In this document: in pieces, positions 53,908 through 63,080 of the stretch
Layout: every line of letters starts with the position of its first letter
Position numbering within the stretch: position 1 is the first letter of the stretch
Assembly (NCBI GenBank): GCA_001931905.2
Contig: MSJI02000194.1
Coordinates: 1 to 63,080, forward strand
Source: Cladosporium sp. IMV 00045
Lineage: Eukaryota > Ascomycota > Dothideomycetes > Cladosporiales > Cladosporiaceae
Reading direction: 5' to 3'
DNA length: 63,080 nucleotides
The notes under the pieces: model-generated
Told to the model about the DNA's origin: nothing
Databases searched by the model: none
The model's input: only the letters and a program-made list of their open reading frames with translations
Translations under genes and position numbers: made by a program

Positions 53908-56900
53908 ATGGCCGGACGATCAGACGGCGCGTCCAGCATCCAGGTCACCGTCCGCGTGCGCCCTTTTACCATCCGCGAGGCCGCTCAGCTCGCTCGCACC
54001 GAAGATGGTCCTCTTTTCCTCGGCGACGGCTCTCTTGCAGCCGCTCCCTCAATACCCGCCACCCACATGAAGCAGAAAGGCATCAGGCCAGTCCTGAAAG
54101 TCATGGATGAGAAGTGTCTGTCAGTATACCCTGCTCACGGCACTCCCGAGCCTGGCCAATGCTAACAACAACACAGTGTCTTCGATCCACCAGAGGACAA
54201 CCCAGTCCAGCGATTCAGCCGAGCCGTAATGCCACAGGGCAAGCGCGCCAAAGACCAGACCTTTGGCTTCGACCGAGTCTTCGACGAAAACACCACACAA
54301 GCCGACGTATACGAGGCGACCACCAAAAACCTGCTGGATTCGGTACTGGATGGATACAATGCCACTGTATTCGCGTATGGTGCCACTGGCTGCGGAAAAA
54401 CACACACAATCACAGGCACTGCGCAACAACCGGGTATCATCTTCCTGACCATGCAAGAGTTATTTGAGAAAGTGGAAGAGCTGCGATCAGAGAAGGACTC
54501 CGAGATCACACTATCCTACTTGGAAATCTACAACGAGACCATCCGCGACTTGCTCAACCCGAATCTCGGCAACAAGCAAGGCCTCATGCTCCGCGAGGAT
54601 GCAAACCAAACTGTGTCGGTAGCTGGCCTATCTTCGCACAACCCTCAGAATGTGCAGGAGGTCATGGACATGGTCATTACCGGAAATGGAAACCGCACTC
54701 AATCTCCCACCGAAGCAAACGCCACCTCTTCACGCTCTCACGCCGTCTTGCAAGTCAATGTCTCCTCCAAGTCGCGCGACACGTCTGTCAACGAGCCTGT
54801 GACCATGGCGACTCTCAGCATCATCGACCTGGCTGGATCAGAGCGAGCTTCGGCAACAAAGAACAGAGGCGAACGACTGACTGAGGGCGCAAACATCAAT
54901 AAGTCTCTTCTTGCACTCGGAAGCTGCATCAATGCGCTGTGCGATCCGCGCAAGAAGAACCACGTCCCATACCGCAACTCAAAGCTCACACGACTCCTCA
55001 AATTCTCCCTCGGAGGCAACTGCAGAACCGTCATGATTGTCTGCGTCTCTCCTTCAAGCCAGCACTTTGACGAGACTCAGAACACCTTGCGCTATGCGAA
55101 CCGCGCGAAGAACATCCAGACGAAGAGTGTGCGCAATGTCTATAACGTCGACCGCCACGTCAAGGACTACCTGAAGAAGATCGACGAACAGATGACCCGC
55201 ATCAACGAACTTACCGCTCAACAGAAGCAGTACGAGGAGTTGGCGTTTGTCAAATTCCGCAAGGCTGAGGCGAAGAGGACCGAGATCGCGCAGGATAGCA
55301 TTCGCAGGATTCGGGCCGCTTACGATCACTCGGCGGGAGACAGGCAAGAGCGCGTGAACAACATGCGCCGCTTGAGGCAGGTCGAGCGTAGGATTGGTGC
55401 CATGAGTGGCTGGATTGGCGCATTTGATCAGGTGTGTGATACGCGCGAAGACGAGGAGCCACCGAAGTCCATGGTCGCGATGCGCAAGACGGCACAGGGT
55501 ATTCTGGTGGAACTGGAGGGCAGCCGACAACACTTCCACCAACGCTTGGCCAAGAGCAACTGGTCTCGCGCAATCGACACCGCATTGCAAGATGGTCTGC
55601 GACAGCTACAAGCCAACGGAGCGGGGTCTGTCGACAACCTGGAAGAATCAACACTGCACAGAGAGTCGGAAGCTTTGAAAGGAAAGGCGGATGTCGAGGC
55701 ACATCTCGCTGTCCTGGAGCAGGAGAAGGTTTCGGACCAAGGTCTCATGCAGGTCATGCTTACTGCTCACTTCGAAACTATCGCAATTCTCAACCAGATT
55801 ATGCACATGAGCGAGGAAGAAGCAATCGAGGCAGCCCGCGACATTCTCGGTAAACTTTTGCAGAGCTGCTGTGAATCTGTCAGCCAAGTGATCAAACCAG
55901 ATGGTGGCCTCCAAATCGTCGAAGCCGTCCCTCCAACCAAGGCCGGCACCCCCAAGAAGAGGAGGCAGACGCCTTTGACAGGTCCCAGCCCTCTCAAGTC
56001 GAAGGTCCGTTCCTCAATTGGCGGCGCAGCTTCCGCCATCCCATCACACATGTCCAGTCAAATGGACTCGCCTTTCACAGGCATAAGCCCCGCGAATGCA
56101 CAAACGGCTGCATCACCTAGGAGGAGAATCAAGCTTGGTGGTGCTCGTAGGGGTGTTGTCATGAATGGTACGCCAAAGAAGAAGTCACCAGTCAAGAAGC
56201 GAGCTGTTCGTTGGAGAGACGAGAACGACGACGGTGAAGGCGCCCTGCCTTTGGCCGAGTTCCAGGCAACGCCCAAATTCCAAGGGAGCAGCCCAGCGAT
56301 TCCCCAAGGCTCCGATCAGCAAACAGCATCTCCCGTCCATGCCATGGCACCGCAAACGAACGAGAACTCAGAGCTCGGCTCAAGCCCTGTGCCAGCTGCG
56401 CCTGTTCCAGCCTCAGACCTTAGAAACTCTGGTGGAGGTCGCTTTGCGACAGGCTTCTTGACCAAGAAGACCGATTGTTCTCCGCCTCCTCCCAGCTTGA
56501 ACCTGAGCGCCTTTGCTAGTGAAGATGAAACCAGCCCTCTACGCGAAATGGCTGCCAACAGTGCGCCTCGCCTGCCATCAAACCTTTCTCAGTTCCCAGC
56601 AACTGGCTCACCGACCCACCGCGCCTCCGTAGAAGACGACACCGCCTCCGCTGGATCCGGGTCGGATCTCGAACGCTCCCTTACCGCCGACAAAGAAGCC
56701 GCCGGCAAGATCCGCTCAGCCATGAAGCTCAAGCGCAACTCCTCCATCTCCCGCCGCAACTCCAACGGCATCCAACCCGCACGAACCCGCGAGTCAATCC
56801 ACCGCCGCCGCTCGCCAACCGCAACCTCCCCTCCACCCGCGACGGACAACCAGGGAATTTTCTCCGCCAGCCACGCGAGAAGAATGGTGCGAAGCGACAA

Positions 56901-57099
56901 AGACGACCCCGGGCGCAACGTTCTCAGCCCGCGCACCGCAGCGGTCGTCAAGGGTGCGGGCCCCATGGCTGTAAGACGTAGCATGGCGGTCGATGGCACG
57001 CCGAGGGAGAACGCTCCGAGGGCACCTATGAGGGCCAGCTCGGGCACAATGGGAGGTCAGAGGGCGGGGAGTATGACTACCAAAGCTGCTTGGAGATGA
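53908..57099 (+). CDS. Kinesin-8 motor protein (Kip3/KipB-like)
   Basis: A predicted 1044-residue motor with exons 53908-54119 and 54177-57099. The intron is 57 bp with a GCTAAC branch. Its 5' site GTCAGT is weak but restores DEKCLVFDPPEDNP across the junction. The motor domain (about 1-370) has the P-loop GATGCGKTHT, switch I NATSSRSHAVL and switch II DLAGSERA. Neck and coiled-coil segments follow (about 370-600). The C-terminal 400 residues are Ser/Pro/Arg-rich and disordered, including a GTPKKKSPVKKRAVRW basic patch likely to bind microtubules or act as a nuclear signal. Kinesin-8 motors walk to plus ends and depolymerise microtubules, controlling spindle length and nuclear position. Confidence 0.9.
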
Positions 57100-57666
57100 G
57101 TGTGCAACTGTTGAGAGCGAGCTTTTCTTTTGAGTTATTGCAGGTTCGTCCGATTCAGGAGGCCTCTTTTCGTAAAACTGTCTGGGTCTGGGAAATTGGT
57201 TGAGAAGGCGTTTTGTTTTGCATACCGGCGCGATCCCACTCTCGAATAAAAGGCCTATAGGAGGCCTTTTTCTCTGTTCGAGATTTCTGTCTTCTCGAGG
57301 GCGTTTTGTACTGGATTTTGCACAGAGGCCAAATCTCCGCCAATTTGGCCAATGAAAAGGAAAAGGGAAAAGCATGTATTATACAGCATCAGATTATAGC
57401 CCGAAGCACAAACCTTTTGTTCAATTTGAAGAGTCTGTAAATCTTGTTCTGACGAGCCGTGCGTGATGAATACATGTACCTTCTCACATATGCCGTGGTT
57501 GCCGGTCTTTTCGTGTCAGGCGTAATTACTTGTAAGTAAACGTGTGCGTGGGAGTCTTGAGGCGGTTGAAGATATGGCTCGTTTCGAGGCATGAGATCAT
57601 TAAAAACGTATCCTAAATGATGTACAATACATATAACATTCGAAATAACACGCAGCTGCCTCATAT
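57100..57666. other. Intergenic between convergent genes
   Basis: About 570 bp, probably two 3' untranslated regions. One TACATGTA palindrome lies at 57471-57478. No gene is seen. Confidence 0.4.
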
Positions 57667-58809
57667 CTAGGAAGCCTGCGTCAACTGCAAGTCCTCATCG
57701 ACGAAACTCTCCAGCTCCGTCATCGTAAAGCTTTGATTCATCCTCGCTGCAGGATGAGTAGGCCGAGGTGCATCTTTCCTGAAATCGTTCCCCTTCTCTT
57801 TCTCTGAGCCTTGCCGTGAACCCTGCTTCAGAACTCCAGGCAAAGGCAACGGCGGGGGCGGCATCCTCGCTCTCTCCTCATCTCGTTTCGCGGCGCCTGC
57901 GCTTGGTGTGGTGGGGTCTAATTTCTCGAGATCGTCTTCGGTCAAGTCGAAAGAGGAGGAAGAGGAGCCGGCGGAGCTGAAGGAGTTCGTTCTGGGAGGT
58001 TCTTGCGCTGGCGGTGCTGCAGCTGCTGCTATGGGTTCGGGTGGATTGCTACGGTGCGGCGGCGAGGATTCTTGGGTATCGCTTAGCTCGCGGGCAATTT
58101 GGGTGCTGCTTGAGAGGAAGGAGTGCCATTCTTGGTCGAATGGGGGAGGGTTGGGGGTTGGTGCTGAGACTCGTGCTGAGGCAGGGACCGGAGGCTTGAG
58201 AGTCATCTTGCTGAGTGGGAGGGGAGGTGGAGGCATGCTCGTGGCGGCGGCTGCTGCTGTTGTTGTAGCGGATTTTGTGTATGAGGGACTCTTCTCTGCT
58301 GGCTTCATGGTGCGCACTGATTCGGGCGACTGCAAAGCTTCGAGGAGACTTTCGTCATCGACCGAGTCTTCGAACTCATCTTCAAACTCATCATCGTCAG
58401 CGGCGTTATGCTGTGCTACCACGCCTGCGTCTCTACCCTGTTCGTGCCGCCGACCCATGTCGCCAACAGCCTCAGACTTATTCTCTTCAGCCACAGCATT
58501 CCCTTCAGCAAGATTCACACCAGGCTTCTGAAAGAAAGCACCCAAATGAAACTGACTACTCTTAAACCCAAAGCGATCCCTCCGCCTCTGAGTACCCAGC
58601 CTGCGCTCTTCGTCTTTCTGCGCCTTCTCTTGCGCCAGACGTTTCTTCGTCAGGTCCGCACGAGTCTTCTCTCGCTCCCGTAGTGCCCAGGCTCGTCGGT
58701 CGAGTTGAAGTGCGCGCTCGAGTTGTTTGGCCTCGCGCTCGGTGATGGGGTTTTCGTCGCGGGCTTTGAAAGCCGCTTTGGCTTGTTTGAGGGTTTTAGC
58801 TTGGGGCAT
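57667..58809 (-). CDS. Conserved hypothetical charged/proline-rich protein
   Basis: A 380-residue single-exon protein, not recognised. The start MPQAKTLKQAKAAFKARDEN was chosen over an in-frame ATG 327 bp upstream because residues 1-85 form a conserved-looking charged helix (TEREAKQLERALQLDRRAWALREREKTRADLTKKRLAQE) ending in RRRDRFGFKSSQFHLGAFF. The middle is acidic (DDDEFEDEFEDSVDDESLLEAL). The C-terminal half is Pro/Ala/Ser-rich with PPPPLPLP runs, and ends in a short conserved-looking motif (FTMTELESFVDEDLQL). The protein is probably mostly disordered. There are no membrane segments. Confidence 0.65.
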   Translation of the reverse strand: MPQAKTLKQAKAAFKARDENPITEREAKQLERALQLDRRAWALREREKTRADLTKKRLAQEKAQKDEERRLGTQRRRDRFGFKSSQFHLGAFFQKPGVNLAEGNAVAEENKSEAVGDMGRRHEQGRDAGVVAQHNAADDDEFEDEFEDSVDDESLLEALQSPESVRTMKPAEKSPSYTKSATTTAAAAATSMPPPPLPLSKMTLKPPVPASARVSAPTPNPPPFDQEWHSFLSSSTQIARELSDTQESSPPHRSNPPEPIAAAAAPPAQEPPRTNSFSSAGSSSSSFDLTEDDLEKLDPTTPSAGAAKRDEERARMPPPPLPLPGVLKQGSRQGSEKEKGNDFRKDAPRPTHPAARMNQSFTMTELESFVDEDLQLTQAS

Positions 58810-59282
58810 TTTGTGGTTTGAGGTGGTTTTTGGATTTGAGGGATGGCGGAGGCATTGTTTGGTGAGTTCTTTGATGAGCTCGGGTATTTGGTTTCGACGG
58901 GCGGTGATGTTGGTGTTGGTATTTTTGTTGTCGATGTTCGCGTTGGACTTTGTCGTTGCTGCCTTCGCTGACGTGACTGGCGCGAGCTGGCAGGGCCAAT
59001 GGTGGGACGGACTTTGTTCCTCAATCGCCGACGACGACTTCATTTCACTTCCGACTTCACATCGCGTGCATGTTGAAAGGGTGTCTGGATGAAAGGCAAT
59101 GGAATGTTGCAAGGCCTCAGAAATCTCTATATTCACATCAATACCTGTCTACATGCTTGCTATGTGTCAGACTGCAACACAGCGAACCCGACATCATTCC
59201 GTGCATTGCAATGGACGCCGTCAAATGGGCTGAAGAGAGCAGCGCCATATGTTCTTGTCGCAGCCAGTTTAGCTTGTCGCCT

Positions 59283-59379
59283 GCTTCCAGGCATAGGCGC
59301 CGTGGTTCGACATGTTCGTCGGGTCATGTAGAGATGAAGTCAGCAACGGAACATCGAACGGGAAGCATGATGTACTTAC
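59283..59379. repeat. Diverged tandem intron-like module, copy 1
   Basis: This segment aligns by eye with 59425-59526, 146 bp downstream. Shared stretches include CATGTAGAGATGAAGTCA here versus CATGTGGAGATGCAGTCA there. On the minus strand both copies begin with a GTAAG donor-like sequence (at the high-coordinate end) after similar exon-like DNA. Confidence 0.45.
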
Positions 59380-59424
59380 AAGGACACCAGTCGGCGTCAC
59401 TGTCCATTCAGTGGATGGCTCATC

Positions 59425-59526
59425 GCTTGGCTCGAGGGACAAGCGTCTAGATTCGGCATGATCGTTCGGCCATGTGGAGATGCAGTCAATAACAGAGCAT
59501 CAAGACAGAAGGTGGGTGTGCTTACC
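59425..59526. repeat. Diverged tandem intron-like module, copy 2
   Basis: This is the partner of 59283-59379. The two copies differ at many positions, so the duplication is not recent. Similarity seems to extend weakly past the donor site into the flanking exon-like DNA. Confidence 0.45.
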
Positions 59527-59718
59527 GGGGCACCACCAGGCCCCGCCGTGCGATCACACGTCATGGAGTCGCCTTGGATGTTGTAAGACGCCTGCGGCGA
59601 GCCGTCCTGCATGTTGAACTTGATGCCACCGTTGGCGAGCTGAGCCCAGACTTGATCGACGTACTGTCCTGTGGCACACTGCCCATGTTCGGCGTGAAAT
59701 CGCCGATGATCAGATTTT

Positions 59719-59798
59719 GGTCGACAGTGACAGTGATCATAAGAACGATCCGAAAGCCAGCAACGTAATAGCGTATCGGATCACTGTCACTGTCGACC
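59719..59798. repeat. 80-bp hairpin element with 20-bp perfect inverted ends, copy 1
   Basis: The left arm GGTCGACAGTGACAGTGATC (59719-59738) is the exact reverse complement of the right arm (59779-59798). The 40-bp interior includes GCAACGTAATAGCGT, also found in the next copy. Each arm contains an internal direct repeat GACAGT-GACAGT. The DNA would form a long stem-loop on either strand. Confidence 0.8.
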
Positions 59799-59814
59799 TT
59801 CGTCGAGGAACAAG

Positions 59815-59895
59815 GGTCGACAGTGACAGGGATCATAAAGTCGAAGCTCAAAGCGAGCAACGTAATAGCGTGTCGGATCACTGTCACTGTCGACC
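59815..59895. repeat. 81-bp hairpin element, copy 2
   Basis: This is a second copy, 96 bp downstream in the same orientation. Its left arm (59815-59834) carries one mismatch to the first copy (GACAGGGATC), while the right arm (59876-59895) is identical. The interior has diverged more than the arms. The short spacers after each copy are also alike (GTCGAGGAA), so the repeated unit is about 96 bp. Confidence 0.8.
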
Positions 59896-62393
59896 CAAGT
59901 CGAGGAAGCCTTCCAGAAATGCGTGCGAAGGGCGATGATCGCCGCGGTAATTGCTCGAGGATGATGTCGTGTGGTTTGGAATTGGAGATCTTGTATGCGA
60001 ATACCAAGCGAGGCTTGAGTGGTGACTTGACAGCGAACGTGGGCGTGATGATGTGAGGTGGTCGGCGTGCGCCAGGCACGCCATGGCAAGAACGCGAGAA
60101 TGGCGCGCAGGACAGCGGTGAGGAGGTCAAACATCGGCTTTGAGGCTTCTGATTGTTGAGCACGAGGAAGAAGTGTCTCGAAGTGAGTGAAGAGAGGCAT
60201 GATGTCGTCGTGGTGAGTGAACGAGAATAGGAAGAGTGATGTGTTGATGGTGTTTCTCGTCAGTGAGGGTGGAGGAAGCAGGAAGAAGAGAGAAGAAGCG
60301 GTCTGAGGGAGTTAAATGAGGAGTCACGCGTCGGTGCACTGACACTTGGCAAGGCAATGAAGGCAGGTGCGAGTCCTTGGGGACAGCTAGAGCGATGAAT
60401 GCATGAGGTCGCCCTCATGGGAGATCGAGGGAGCATTGGTTGGCATCATGGTAATCATATCTCCTTCGGATCTTCATGTCAATTGGCTCTCTCGGACCGC
60501 AAGTGATCGAACGCCAGAAGATTGTCAGTAACAGAATCACATATCCTGTTGCTCCATCGCTGCACGCGGCTTGGACTCTGTATCGTTACGCAATTGGAGC
60601 CGCTGTCCGCATGCCGGTCCTCCTGATGCCTAGCACCTTCCCGCGTCTTTTCACTTGACTCAATCAATTGTCTAGGTACTTGCGATGGGCGAACGGATGT
60701 AGAGGAAGACCATGCGTGAGACTCAAATGTTCGAGGCAAGAGATAGACAACAATGAGAGGTCCTGAGTGCTGTCTTGCGGATTGAGTGCCTTCAATTCCG
60801 CAGCCGCGGAGGCCCAGCAGACCCTCGCTGCTCTTCCAAGGCACAGGAATAATCATATCAGTGAGGCATAATCAATTGATACACTTGTAATAGCTCCTCC
60901 TGATACAGTAGACCAAAAGTACGGTGATAGATTGATTTGATCGATGAAAATCGAAGAGACAAGGTACAGTAGGCCGCGTAGAACACCCTGGCAAGCAAAA
61001 TAAACGGAAAAGATGCAGAGGAGTCACAGATGGTCGAACCCAGGACCAGCTCACCGCCGCTTGCCCAGAGCAAAAAAAGTGTTCTCATACAATCTGTAGT
61101 ATGTTTGTTTTAGGACGGCTGGGTCCGCCTATTGAGTGTGTGTGTTAGCATTGTCAATAGTCAGACGCGTTTACCAAATTGCAGCGCCACAGGGGGACTA
61201 CCGGAATTGTATGTCCGAAATCCCCCTGCGACAGGACCATTGACATTGCAATTTATATACCTACATTCGAGCCTGGCTCGCTCGGGTACAGCGGTTGATT
61301 ATTACGTGCACACCAGGGAAGCGACAGCAACGTGAAGACATGTTCAACAACTCGCCCCTCAATAGTGACAATCTTATGATCACTTTGAAGAAAAAAAGAA
61401 AACGTGCAGGAGCACACGCATCAGTCGCTGTGTTGATCTTACGACGGTGCTTCATTTGCACAAACACAGCCTTTCTCATAAGCATTTCGCAGATGATGAA
61501 AATGGTCTCTGATTGAGTGCAAGATCACAGTCAAATGCATCTTGAAAGGTTACGACCCTGGTAGTCAGTAATGCAACGCAGCATTGCCATGCCTGCGTGG
61601 ATGTCATCAGATAGCGCTCTTGAGATGTCAGAAATTCGGAGTCTCGAAGACGGAGAAGAGTTTTCAGAGTTCAATTGACATCAACTATCAGCATGCATTC
61701 ATTTGCAATATTGACTACACTCAACAATGATTGATTGCAGGCACCGTGTTGATTTCAAAGGAAGTTTCATGTTCTTGGATCGCGGCGACGCGCTGGCGAA
61801 GGGAGCTCCCGCTTGACGAAGAGGCAATCTTCAAAAAGTGACAAGCATACAACAAGATCTGGATGCTGACATTGTGTGCTTCAAGTGCGCGCAAAGGAAT
61901 GTCAAAACATTACAAAAGCTTTGTCATAGTCACCTTGATCAACAGCATCACATTCTCCCGTTTTTACCTGCCGACCACGACGCGTTGGAGAAATTCGATG
62001 CCTCTTCTACCAACATCTGTCTGGAAACGCGAAAGCAGCTCTCCTTTCACAGCCTCCCAGCCAACAGTAAACAAGATTTAACACCATACATGTACCTACA
62101 ACACTGTACAGGTGAGGTCGAGCATCCTTCGATCGCCAAGGGAGATCGGTGCGGCTCTTCCCCAGCTCTCCCTCACCATACACAGACCATATGATGACGA
62201 TGCTGAAGAAAGCCGTGGGAATGCCTCTGGGCAACGCTAAAAAATCTCCTCTCTTTATCAGATCAAACCCCGCGCTGGAGGGAAAGACTCATCCGTTACC
62301 GGGTCTTGATACAGCTCTGCAGTTTCCGACCTCGCAGCACAGCCAGCCGCAGCGACATCGGGACTAGGAAGCACGCGAAACATCTCAAGCAAG
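59896..62393. other. 2.5-kb gene-poor stretch
   Basis: Overlapping short frames on both strands show no recognised domain. One frame at 59.9-60.2 kb (minus) could be a decayed coding piece beside the hairpins. The last few hundred bases probably form the promoter and leader of the downstream regulator; TACATGTA occurs at 62087-62094. Confidence 0.4.
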
Positions 62394-63080
62394 ATGTCGT
62401 GGCATGCCGGAACCCCCTTTGACGCGTCCATTGACCCGAACCAGCCTCTAGTCGGTGGAAGCGTGCAGTCGCCGCACCAGACGCTGTCCAACATCTCGCC
62501 TACGCTGCAGCACTATGCCTCTTCATCCCGCCAAGGCTCCACCGCTGACGACCTGCCCGCCAGGAAGAGGAAGAGGAGCCAAGTGGGCGACGATGGGGTG
62601 GAGAATAGTGGCGAAGATGGTCTGATGCAAGACTCTCCGTCTAGTGTGACCAAGGGAAAACACCAACCAGGCGTCAAGCGCGCCTGCAATGACTGTCGAC
62701 AGCAAAAGGTAAGTTGAAAGAAAAACTGACATGCTCGGTGGTGATACATGACTAACTCAGGCCTCAGCTTCGCTGTAATGTCGTGGCAGGAGGACCTGGC
62801 GAGTTCAAGCCATGTTCGCGCTGCATCAAGCACAAGCTGCATTGCTCGATCGACAATGACTTCAAGAGACTTGGGAAGCGTGCACAACATGAGGAGATGG
62901 CCAAAGAGCTGGATGCTTGCAAGCAGAAGCTTGCCGAATACGAAGCCATGGGACTGATTCCAAGCCAAAAGAACAACCAAGCCACGAACAACACATACCA
63001 GCAGCCTCAGACCGGCGCACCCGTCACGAACATGTCGAATGCTCCCTTTTTAGGACCAAGTGAAGCTGCCGCTTCGAGGA
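62394..63080 (+). CDS. Zn2Cys6 transcription factor, 5' part only
   Basis: Exons 62394-62708 and 62768 to beyond the window edge; the 59-bp intron is GTAAGT...CTCAG, phase 0. The N-terminal 95 residues are Ser/Gly-rich with a KRKR basic patch. The binuclear cluster is KRACNDCRQQKLRCNV..., then FKPCSRCIKHKLHC, with a longer-than-usual middle loop (NVVAGGPGEFKP). The intron lies inside the cluster after QQK. IDNDFKRLGKRAQHEEMAKEL follows, a segment typical of the LEU3/WAR1-like subgroup, with coiled-coil character. The fungal transcription factor domain lies outside the window, so the target cannot be judged. Confidence 0.88.

Larger units (their letters stand above)
59160..59690 (-). pseudogene. 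Possible multi-exon remnant of a small protein gene
   Basis: Two pieces look protein-like on the minus strand. One (about 59690-59527) reads GQYVDQVWAQLANGGIKFNM and ends at a GTAAG donor. The other, ending at the TAG at 59162-59160, reads TYGAALFSPFDGVHCNARND. Between them a short segment also ends at a GTAAG donor (about 59379). I could not join the pieces in one consistent frame, so this is either a decayed gene or one with exons I misplaced. No family was recognised. Confidence 0.2.

Noticed and set aside
58810..59136. 109-residue N-terminal extension of the protein at 57667
   Set aside because: It is Asn/Thr/Lys-rich without pattern, and the conserved charged helix starts at MPQAKTLKQ.
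61020..61090. Minus-strand tRNA suggested by a GGTTCGA sequence near 61040
   Set aside because: No matching A-box or acceptor pairing was found, so the match to a T loop is probably chance.
1..63080. CRISPR array or bacterial operon structure
   Set aside because: Genes contain spliceosomal introns and fungal families; no regularly spaced direct repeats of CRISPR type are present.

Overview
The window is nuclear DNA of a filamentous ascomycete. Genes carry short GT-AG introns (45 to 119 bp) with CTAAC-like branch points. Fungal-specific families are common: Zn2Cys6 regulators with fungal transcription-factor domains, major facilitator (MFS) transporters, an AAR2 splicing factor, kinesin-8, UTP21 and a VIP1 diphosphoinositol kinase. 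The overall content suggests a Dothideomycete, but that placement is inferred from general familiarity and was not tested. I read about 23 protein-coding loci plus one doubtful remnant. Splice sites were assigned by eye from reading-frame continuity.

Region 1 (1 to 13.3 kb) looks like an aromatic-compound metabolism cluster. It holds a two-domain VOC/extradiol ring-cleavage dioxygenase, a divergent fumarylacetoacetate-hydrolase-family enzyme, a regulator with two C2H2 fingers and a Zn2Cys6 cluster, a cytochrome P450, a divergent phenol-hydroxylase-like FAD monooxygenase, and a BAHD-type acyltransferase whose frame is broken. Together they could hydroxylate an aromatic ring, cleave it next to the hydroxyls and hydrolyse the product, which is the meta-cleavage logic known mainly from bacteria.

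Region 2 (13.9 to 41.3 kb) is mixed. It has a LEA/H1-like Ala-Lys-Pro protein, a DHA1 transporter, a secreted copper monooxygenase fused to two DOMON domains and a cytochrome b561, a frame-broken membrane protein, and the housekeeping genes AAR2, VIP1 and UTP21. It also has an anion-symporter-like MFS gene and three adjacent, divergent relatives with Pro/Gln-rich N-termini and a tubby/LURP-one-like domain. A lysine-rich nucleolar protein closes the stretch.

Region 3 (41.5 to 53 kb) starts with a small Cys-rich membrane protein. Next is a candidate uronate or oligosaccharide utilisation cluster: Zn2Cys6 regulator, intracellular GH88 unsaturated uronyl hydrolase, MFS transporter and DUF2264 protein. 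CGG-N6/7-CCG sites lie in front of the enzyme and transporter genes. A quinone-oxidoreductase-like dehydrogenase follows.

Region 4 (53 to 63 kb) has a kinesin-8 gene, a conserved charged/proline-rich protein, and a gene-poor stretch with tandem 80-bp hairpins and duplicated intron-like modules. It ends in the 5' part of another Zn2Cys6 regulator, cut by the window edge.
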